From NCBI GenBank assembly GCA_037176705.1, contig CM073887.1, positions 56,319,001 to 56,383,000 on the forward strand: a stretch of DNA of 64,000 nt. The letters run 5' to 3'. Source of the DNA: Molossus alvarezi. Taxonomy: Eukaryota; Chordata; Mammalia; Chiroptera; Molossidae. Under the pieces are notes generated by a model. The model worked only from the letters and a program-made list of their open reading frames with translations, was not told the origin of the DNA and ran no database searches. Positions 56,006 through 64,000 of this stretch are shown here, piece after piece; positions within the stretch are counted from its first letter, which is position 1, and every line of letters starts with the position of its first letter. Made by a program: the position numbers and the translations under genes.

Positions 56006-56735
56006 TACCCAGAAGGAAGCTAGAATCTTCTTTGGGATTCCTTAGTTATGTGGTGACCCTGTTAACTAAGCAGGACTGTTATAAGAGATTAGTTCCCTTT
56101 TGGGACATGGGACATCTAAACCAGGGTGGCTCTAGAATCTGTTCATCATGGTTTCCTTTCTTTGCACATGGACAGTCACCTGGGATGCCAAAAGATAGCC
56201 ATTGGGCTGACAAGAGGGTGCTTGCAAAATATTAATGCCCAGTGCTGCCCTGCTGGTATGCTGTTTTCTGTCCACATCCTTCTGAGTGAAAGCAAAGTTG
56301 TGTATGGCCAACTCAGAGCTTCAGGGCTGGCTGACTGGATTTGGTATCATCTGTATCATCTGTAGTGGGCAGGATACAGCACTAGCACTAGGCCTGGGAA
56401 CATGATAAGGTAAGGAAGATGCCCAGATATATCATTAAGGGGCATGCTCATTCTCAGGGTTGCATAAGCATAGTGTTACCACCTCAGGGTGAGCACCTCC
56501 TAATATTTTGTGCCCTAGGCATGTCACTTCCCTCACCCTAGTCCAGGCCCTGGCCAGCCTCACCAGCCCACACCTTATTACACCTCTGAAGCCAAGACAA
56601 AGAGGAGGTCTCACCTTCGTGTGGTCAGTCTGCTGCCAGTGTAGAGTAATCAATGCTGCTGTTGGTGAAAAGGGCTTGAGCTGAGACAGAAAGAGTGGGC
56701 GGATAAAAAAATAAATGTGAAAGCAATTATCATTT
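56006..56735. other. Unassigned intergenic sequence
   Basis: No recognised repeat or exon. I looked for the V2R 7TM exon and did not see it. Confidence 0.4.
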
Positions 56736-56739
56736 AAAA

Positions 56740-57235
56740 CACAATATTTTAAAATTTTATTTTCTAAATTTAAGTATAGTTGGTATATAATCATTATTGG
56801 TTATATTAACATAATAACCAACATAATGTACAATATAGTGATTCAATATTTTTATATTTTACAATGTGATCACCCTACTAATTCTAGTAATCATATGTTA
56901 CCATGTAAACATCACAATATTACGGACTATATTCCCTTTCCCTTTTTCACCCATACCCTCACCCACTCCCTTCTAGCAACCATCCCTTTGGTCTCTGTTT
57001 CTATGAGTCTGTTTTTGTTTTGTTTTCTGTTTGTTTTTTTCTTTTGTCTCATTTAGGTTCTATATATAAGTGAAAAAATGTGGTATTTGTCTTTCTCTGA
57101 CTGACTTATTTCACTTAGCATAGTACCCTCTAGATCCATCCATGTTATCACAGAAGGCAAGGTTTTATTATTTTTTATTTCTGCATAATATCCCATTGTA
57201 TATATGCATCACATTTTTTTTAGCTATTCATTGGC
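56740..57235 (-). mobile_element. Old L1 3'UTR and ORF2 end
   Basis: AGTTGGTATATAATCATTAT, TCTAGCAACCATCCCTTTGG, CTGACTTATTTCACTTAGCA, GATCCATCCATGTTATCACA: minus-strand L1. Confidence 0.7.
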
Positions 57236-58614
57236 AATGATGTATCTCCCAGGCACAGCTGGAGGTCTGTTCCTGGTTCCAAGACCATGCAATTATCTGA
57301 ATCCTGGGAATCCCCAACCCTTCAACCCTGTGAGTAAAGCTCTGAATGCTTGGCCTCCAGGCAATGCTCAAACAGGCAGAGGGGGTAGAGAGGGCTGGTC
57401 ACGTCACCCTTCTCAACCAAAACTATGGGTGATCACCCCCACCTTGCAGTCATGCTCACACCCATCTGGAAGGACATCTCCTGGATGTCCCTTTGGCTGT
57501 GGAGCTCAGGCAGCAAAGTCTCTCCCATTGCCCTCCAAGAACTGGGGGGTGGGGGGAACTCAGGGCCAGTGATGGCTTTGAGCATGAAGTTTCTTGCATG
57601 TGGCTGGTTCTGCATCTGTGGAGAGAGCAGAGTGTGGGAGCTGAGTGTTCTTTTCATGAAGGATTTTCTTGAGTGTTAAGTGTGTGACCAGGGGAAAATT
57701 CCAATGAGTAAAATTTCAAATATCTGTGTGTGTGTAATAATATATGCAATTCTGAATTAACATGCAACTTAAGAATAGAAAAAATAAAAATAAAGATCTA
57801 AAGGTCTATATCTTATTTGAGAACATACATATAACAGCTCTTTAATAAAATATTATGTTGGAATTTACTGGAATATTATATCCCCCAAAACCTGGATACT
57901 TCCATGACTTGGATAATTCCCTATTGGCTTTACAATACATATAAATAATGTACATAGCAAAAGAAAAAGAACATGAAAAAGTAAGATATCCATTCCTTCC
58001 TCATTTAAAACCCAATCTCTTACCTCAAAAAAACCATTTGCAACCAAGAACAAACCTCCAGCTACCCCGGGGAGGTGAGGTCCTGTCCTGGCCCCACAGG
58101 GAACACTGCAGCTCACACTCACCAACATGGTTGTGCTATGCACATCCTGAGGTCTTCCACTAGGCTTCCGACCCCTCATGGGACCCTCAGCAAATCATAT
58201 TCTGGGGATAAGACCCTGAGCAGCCTCCTCAAACCTGTCTCCAGGGCCACTGCCCCCCAGGGCTATTCCCAGCTGCCCAAAGCCAGACTAGGGAAGCACC
58301 CTCTGTCAGCTGAATTCTGCTGTGGCCTCTGAAGTCTGGGGCCCTGGCTCTGCTCTGCACTCAGGCATCTGCCCCTCTCCCTGACTCTGCAGGCCACCCA
58401 GCAAGACCCAGAGATATCTCCTCTAATGAGATTATTCCCAAGTGCCCCCCCCCCAATCAAGAATTGGCACATTCCATCCAGGAGCAGGGGACCCCTGCTT
58501 CTTCTAGAGTAACTAGATAGAACCTGTCTTACTCATTATTCTAGTGTGGATTAAACTTCAGCGGTAATGTTGGATTTCTTGAGCTCATTACATTGTTATA
58601 GAAGTGCACTGGTT
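57236..58614. other. Unassigned GC-richer stretch
   Basis: No repeat or gene identified. Open frames here (e.g. 57204-57572 +, 57865-58179 -) have no recognisable domain and lack splice or promoter context. Confidence 0.4.
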
Positions 58615-58748
58615 CAGCCTGGCCAGTGTGGCTTAGTTGCTTGGGCATTGTCCCATGCACTGAGAGGTTATTGGTTTGGTTCCTATCAGGGCACATGCCC
58701 GGGCTGTGGGCTTTGTCCCCAGTAGGTGTGCAGGAGGCAGCTGATTCA
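58615..58748 (+). mobile_element. Ves SINE head fused to L1
   Basis: CAGCCTGGCCAGTGTGGCTT to GTGCAGGAGGCAGCTGATTC. The SINE lacks its CT tract and tail and runs straight into L1 ORF2 in the same orientation; ATTCAATG is shared by both at the junction. Confidence 0.8.
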
Positions 58749-59935
58749 ATGCAATTTCAATTAACATACCAATGGCATATTTCACAGATCTGGACTAAAT
58801 ATTCCAAAAATTTATATGGAACCAAAAAATATCCCAAATAGCCTTAGCAATCTTGAGAAATGGAAACAAAGTTGGAGGGATCACAGTACCTGATATCAAA
58901 GTATACTACAAGGCCATGGTAAACAAAACAGCCTGGTACTGGGACAAGAACAAGCATATAGATCAATAGAACAGAACAGATAGCTCAGAAATAAACCCAT
59001 AACTTTATTATCAATTAATATTTGACAAAGGAGGCTAGAGTATACAATGGAGCAAAGATAGTACCTTCAATAAATGGTGTTGGGAAAATTGGACAGGTAC
59101 GTGCAAAAAATGAAAACTAGACCACCAACTTACACCATACACAAGAATAAGCTCAAAATGGATAAAGACTTAAATGTAAGTGGTGAATCCATAAAAATCA
59201 TTGAGAAAACATAAGCAGTAAAATTTCAGACATCCTGCTAACAATATTTTTGCCGATGTATCTCCCAGGGTAAAGGAATAAAACAAATAGGACTACATCA
59301 AACTAAACTACTTTTGCACAGCAAAAGAAACCATCAACAAAATAAACAGGAAACCCACTGAATAGGAAAATATGTTTGTCAATGATATATCTGATAAGGG
59401 GTTAATTTCTAAAATATTATATAAAGAACTATATAACTCAACACCAGGAAGACAAACAATCCAAATGGGCAGAGGAACTGAATAGACACTTCTTAAAGAG
59501 GACATACAGATGGCCAATAGAGATTAAAAAATAAAAAAGTTCAATATCACTAATCATGAGGGACATGCAAATTAAAACCAAAATGAGATATTACCTCATA
59601 CCTGCCAGAATGGCTACCACCAGTAAATCAACAAACAACAAGTGCTGGTGAGGATGCAGAGAAGAGGGAACCCTCATGCACTGTTGGTGGGAATGCAGAT
59701 CGGTTAGGCACGGTGGAAAACAGTATGGAGTTTCCTCAAATAATTAAGAATGGAACTGCATAATCACCCAGTGATCCCACTTCTGGCAATAAATCCAAAG
59801 AAACCTGAAACCCTAATTTGAAAGAATATATGCACCCCTGTGTTGATTGCAGCATTATTTACAATAGCCAAGACCTGAAAACAGTCCAAGTGCCCATCAG
59901 TAGATGAGTGGATAAAAAACTATTGGAACTAATTG
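58742..59935 (+). mobile_element. L1 ORF2 fragment
   Basis: Plus-strand ORF2: AAATTTATATGGAACCAAAA, CAGCCTGGTACTGGGACAAG, GAATGGCTACCACCAGTAAA to AGTGCCCATCAGTAGATGAG. Many stops; no 3'UTR. Confidence 0.85.
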
Positions 59936-60209
59936 AGTTAATCAAGGTTGTAGGATTTAAGATCAAAATATAAAAATCAATACACTTGTAATGAACAATC
60001 TGATAATGAATTTAAGAAAATAATGCATTTACAATAGAGTCAAGAGGAATAAAATACTTTTAAAATTTTAACAAAATACTCTGAAAACAACTAAATGTCA
60101 AAAAATTAATGTGTATAAATAAATGGAAAAACATCCCAATTTCATGAATTAGAAGACTTAACATTGATAAAATGACATGACTTCACAAAATGATTCAGCT
60201 GTAATCTTT

Positions 60210-60422
60210 TCTTTTTAAAATTCCTATTAATTTTTAGAGAGAGAAGAAGGGAGAGGGAGAGAGAAATAGAAACATTGATGAGAAACATCGATTGGTTGCT
60301 CCTGCATGCCCCCTGCTGGGAATGGAGCCTATAACCTGGGCATGTAATCCCACCTGGAGCCAAACCTGTGACCTCTTGGTCCATGGGTCAACACTCAACC
60401 ACTGAGCCACATCAGCTGAGCC
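60210..60422 (-). mobile_element. Ves SINE, second subfamily, 14-nt target duplication
   Basis: CAGCTGTAATCTTT at 60196-60209 and 60423-60436. Confidence 0.9.
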
Positions 60423-60730
60423 CAGCTGTAATCTTTATAGAAATCTGCAAGTTGTTTCATAAATTGATGTAGACTTGCAAATAAACCAGAATCACCAAAC
60501 CATTCTTGAAAAAAAATAGTAGGACTAACATTTCTTGATTTCAAACCTTTTCACAAACCAAAGAGGATCAAGATAGTTTGGTACTAACATGAAGATAGAC
60601 ATACAGATCTGTGGAATAGATTGAGATTTGAGAAATAAACTCCTACATTTATAGTCAACTAATATTTGAAAAAGGTACCAAGAATGGGGAAATAATTTCT
60701 TTCATCCCCCCCCCCTTTCTTCTCTTTTCT

Positions 60731-60935
60731 TTTTAAAAGATTTTTTATTTTTTATTTTTAGAGATAGAGGAAGGGAGATGAAGGAAGAAAGAGAAACATC
60801 GACCATCTCTCTCCTGCACAGTCACTACAGGGGATTGAGCCCACAACCTGGGACTGTGTCCTTACAGGGAATTGAACCATCAACCTTTGGTGCATGGGAC
60901 GATGCTCAACCAAATAAGCCACACCAGCCAGGGCT
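60731..60935 (-). mobile_element. Ves SINE, second subfamily
   Basis: Reverse copy: GAGATAGAGGAAGGGAGATG, GAGCCCACAACCTGGGACTG, head CACACCAGCCAGGGCT. A poly-C run lies just outside its tail. Confidence 0.85.
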
Positions 60936-61872
60936 CATTCTTTTTTTCATAAATTGGTGCTGGGCCAACTGGATAACTATGTGCAAAAGAAACAGGCTAC
61001 ACTGTATACATCACACCATATACTATAATTTATCCAAAAAGATCAAAGACTTAAACATCAGACATAGCTAAAACAAATTTAGATAAAACATAGGAAAAAT
61101 TTCTGATCTTGTATTTGGCAAAGTATTGTTAGATATGACATAAAGGACAATAATGAAAAATAAATTAGTGACTTAGACTTCATGATATTAATGACTTTTG
61201 TGTTTCAAAGGACATAATTCAGAGAGTAAAAACACCCATTGAAACCCTTGTGCAAAATTGCTGGGGATATAAAATTGTGTTGCAAGTTTGAAAATATGAA
61301 GGTTTATCAAAAATTAAGTACAGAGTTACCATTTGATCTAGCAATTCTACTTTTGCATAAATACCTGGAAAAATCGAAAGCCTGGACTCAAGCAGATATA
61401 TGTTTACTGGTGTTTATATTAGCATTATTCACAATAGCCAAAAGGTAGAAATAATCCAAGCACTTATCATCAGATAAATGTTTCAAAAACATTTGGCACA
61501 TTCATACAACAAAATATTGTTCAGCTTTCAAAAGACAGCAAATTCTGACATGTTACAACATGGAAGAACTTTGAGGACATTATGCGAGGTTAAATCAGCT
61601 TGTCAATAAAGATTAAACACTGTATGATTTGTATAAGGTAGATAGAGTAGTCAAATTTATAGAGACAAAAAGCAGAATGGTTGTTGCCAGGAGCTGGGGT
61701 GAGGGGAATAAGTTGTGTCCAATGGGAGAGAGTTTCACTTTTGCAAGATGAAAGTAGTCCTGGAGATTCGTCTTAAAATGTCAATATTCTCCCTACTGAA
61801 TGACACACAAAATGTCAAAAATATAAATTTTATAGTATGTGCACAGTACCACAACCACAAGTAATACATTTA

Positions 61873-62104
61873 AAATGTTTCTATTGATTTTTGAGAGAGA
61901 GAGTGAGGGAGAGGGAGAGTGAGAGAGAGAAACATCAATGAGAGAGAACATCTATTGGTGCCTCCTGCATACCCCCAGCTGGGGATCAGGGCCCACAACC
62001 TGATCCCACAACCTGATCAGGGCATGTGCCCTGACTGGGAATCCAACCAGTGACCTCTTGGTGAATGGGTCCATGCTGAACCACTGAGCCACACTGGCCG
62101 GGCT
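61873..62104 (-). mobile_element. Ves SINE, second subfamily, with internal tandem duplication
   Basis: CCCACAACCTGATC occurs twice in tandem (about 61991-62018) within the body. Head CACACTGGCCGGGCT. Confidence 0.88.
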
Positions 62105-62759
62105 AGTTGTGTGCATTTTAAAATTCTCTAGGGACACAGACAAAATGTGATCTAAATTAAATTTTCTTCCAGTGTGAAATGTACAATTGAGAATGTCATG
62201 AGCACATCTCACGCCCTGTGGTTATACTGAGAAGTCCTTGCTTGCAGGCTGATGCTTGGGAGTTTTAATTTTCTACCAGAGCCAAGTGCTCTGGGATTCT
62301 TTCTTTTAAGGACAGAATGAATTGGGATGGGGAAGAGATGGGTGGAAGGTTCCAGGCTAGCAAAGATCAAAGACTAAAATGAAGCCAGACTCAATTACAG
62401 ATGGTGAAGTCATATTCAGTGTCTGCATTTATAAACAAGGGTCACAATTCTATGAGTGGACTCACAGATTTACCGCCAAGCGCTTGACCCCTAGAGGACA
62501 TAAGACCCTCTTGTTTCAGTGTGGCCTGGCCTGGGCCACCTTCTTGTCTGTACTTACTTGCTCCATCTGGAAACGGAATCAGAATTCCCTGTGCACAGCT
62601 GTGCCCTCGCCTTCACAAAGAGCCGGGGGAAAACTACATGGGCAGCCCCAGGATTAGAAAAAATTATGACTATGCAAAAGTACCAAACTGGGTCAGCTTC
62701 TTATTCTCCGAAGGAGGCTATTTCAGCAGAGCGAGTTCTCCCGCTTGCTGTCACTCAGC

Positions 62760-62940
62760 CTTGGGACCTGTCCAATCAAGAGCACGCTGGGGAAAGTGGG
62801 TGGGGCAACGCCCCGCATTGGCAGGTACCTCCATCCTCTGGATGCAGAAGGGTTTAGGATCCAGCGTTGCCCACCCGTCACGGTCCCGAGTGGGTCTCCT
62901 GCAGCGTCTGTCGCGCTGTCATCTGCCCTGGCCTTGGAGT
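62760..62940 (+). promoter_or_regulatory. CpG-rich promoter with CCAAT box
   Basis: CCAAT at 62772-62776, GTGGGTGGGGCAACGCCCCG GC-box-like sequence, no TATA. CpG density stays high to about 63350. The matching block in copy B has TTAAT instead of CCAAT and fewer CpGs. Confidence 0.6.
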
Positions 62941-62979
62941 CCAGGAAGGGCTCAGGGAGACGCAGGGAATCTAGGAATG
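62930..62979 (+). CDS. Exon 1 (5'UTR plus initiator ATG) of a KRAB-ZNF gene continuing beyond the window
   Basis: GGCTCAGGGAGACGCAGGGA then AATCTAGGAATG|GTGAGTG: the exon ends exactly on the ATG (62977-62979) and a strong donor follows. This is the usual layout of this KRAB-ZNF group, where the next exon opens with GAC TCA (Asp-Ser of KRAB-A), as seen at 2453. The 5' limit is approximate. KRAB and finger exons should lie past 64000. Intact start and donor, in contrast to copy B. Confidence 0.65.
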
Positions 62980-64000
62980 GTGAGTGTGCGGCCGGGTGCA
63001 GAGACGGGAGGAGGGGCTGGTTTGAACCGGTTGAAACCGGCCGTGGCGGGACTGGCCTCACCCTGTCACCCCAGAGTCTGAGGACCCGAGTCCATTGGGG
63101 CGGTGTTCGGACCTGGCCCCCCCCTGCACACAGCGTGGGTGCTGGACCGGCAGTGGGGACCCCGGGCATCCTGTCCCTTCTCTGCGCCGCGACTTCAGCC
63201 CGGAGCCCCTCTGGGCATCTCTGCCCCGCAGCCCCGCGTCTCCCCAGGTGGTGGTGACCACGGGAAGGAAGGGTCCTTAGGGGACATCTGTGACTTGGTC
63301 CCCGGGGTTCACTTGTGGGAGGAGCTGTGGAGTCCCCAGTGTGGAGGAAAATGGGGCGCTGTGATAAATGTAACCGAAAGTAACCTAATAGCGTGATCAG
63401 GTCATAAATTCCTAACTGGGCACGTCTGTTGGCAGTCACGCCCCAGGCACACCGGCCCTGTAGTAAAACGTTTATCTTTGCCTTGAGCAAGCCCTGTCCA
63501 TTGTTCTTGTGCATCTAGGTTAACACACCTTTGAAACGCCTCTTTTCAGACATCTTGGAAACACAACCGCCCTCAGGGGAGCACACACTCTTTTAAATGT
63601 CCTGTAATCCAGTCCCCACCTTGCTTTTTCCCACAGTCTTGTCATCTTCCTTAGGTTCCCTCCTTAATTCCAAATGCATAAAAGAAACTGCAAACTGGAA
63701 GAAAAATGTAAAGGTCTTTTACTGAGAAACATTTTTCTCAGTCTGTTGAGATCTATCTTCTGTTTGGATCGAATAAACTCTAATAAAACATTTTCTACCG
63801 GGGCGTTTCTTACTTCGACACCAGTCCTTTCTGTGTCCCCAGGAGGACTGTTTTTCCTCCCCAGTTTTCCAGATGTTTGGGGAGCAGGGTCTCAAATCCA
63901 CAACCCTGTGCCTCCAACTTAGCTCTTTCTGGGATAAATCCCTAAATTTTTAAAGATTTAATTTTTGTCTATGGATATTTTACACGAGAGGAAAGCAGAA

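Larger units (their letters stand above)
59936..61830 (+). mobile_element. Old L1 ORF2 in + orientation with nested SINEs
   Basis: TCAAGGTTGTAGGATTTAAG begins an ORF2 segment upstream (in gene order) of the one preceding it, so the two L1 pieces are separate. Continues at 60437-60730 and 60936-61830 (TGGATAACTATGTGCAAAAG, TTCACAATAGCCAAAAGGTA). Confidence 0.75.
62107..64000 (+). repeat. Segmental duplicate C: KRAB-ZNF promoter, exon 1 and start of intron 1
   Basis: Collinear with duplicate B (29608 on), including the intron: CAGGGTCTCAAATCCACAAC (63880) and CTATGGATATTTTACACGAG (63970), the latter matching TTGTGGATATTTTGCCTGAG (31474). Runs off the right edge. Confidence 0.82.

Noticed and set aside
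57204..57572. 122-codon + strand frame in unassigned GC-richer DNA
   Set aside because: No domain, no splice or promoter context; Pro/Gly/Ser-rich composition expected from base content.
62723..63514. 263-codon minus-strand open frame, the longest after the ZNF exon
   Set aside because: It lies across the CpG-rich promoter and exon 1 of duplicate C. GC-rich DNA has few stops, no domain is recognisable, and copy B does not keep the frame.

Overview
The window is mammalian nuclear DNA, almost certainly from a yangochiropteran bat (vespertilionid or a close relative). About 30 copies of the tRNA-derived Ves SINE are present, with A and B boxes, (CT)n tracts and target-site duplications. LINE-1 of several ages fills much of the rest, and there are ancient Tigger-type DNA elements and probable ERV LTR relics. 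No bacterial, organellar or structural RNA genes were seen.

Three host-gene relics or genes sit in this repeat matrix, all on the + strand. (1) 2.4-7.9 kb: a KRAB zinc-finger gene with a KRAB-A exon, a short KRAB-b-type exon and a terminal exon with 12 C2H2 fingers (9 intact). Splice sites and phases agree; its first exon lies upstream of the window. (2) About 16.4-17.9, 29.6-33.1 and 62.1-64.0 kb: three diverged copies of the 5' part of such a gene. The 62 kb copy keeps a CCAAT box, a CpG-rich stretch and an exon 1 ending exactly at ATG|GTGAGT, so another KRAB-ZNF gene probably continues past the right edge. The 30.4 kb copy has lost CCAAT, ATG and donor consensus. The 16.4 kb copy keeps only intron-like sequence. 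(3) 46.5-52.6 kb: a vomeronasal type-2 receptor (V2R) pseudogene with recognisable exons 2-5, stops and frameshifts. A SINE sits inside exon 3, and exon 5 is cut off by an L1.

The most unusual repeats are three near-complete copies (2.9-6.2, 40.2-42.3 and 52.9-55.4 kb, minus strand) of an L1-derived element that has an L1 5'UTR, ORF1 and 3'UTR but no ORF2. All three share one deletion junction at the ORF2 stop codon, so this is a replicating half-LINE (HAL1-type) lineage. A fourth element (33.1-34.5 kb) has a different ORF2 breakpoint.

Layout: 0-2.4 kb L1/Tigger; 2.4-8.0 kb KRAB-ZNF gene with a half-L1 in intron; 8.5-15.8 kb L1 with nested L1 and SINEs; 16.4-20.5 kb ZNF-intron duplicate and LTR-like DNA; 20.5-28.8 kb old L1, LTR and SINEs; 29.6-33.1 kb orphan ZNF promoter copy; 33.1-39.9 kb L1 and LTR; 40.2-42.3 kb half-L1; 42.4-46.5 kb intergenic with an LTR; 46.5-52.6 kb V2R pseudogene; 52.6-61.9 kb L1, half-L1 and SINEs; 62.1-64 kb ZNF promoter and exon 1.
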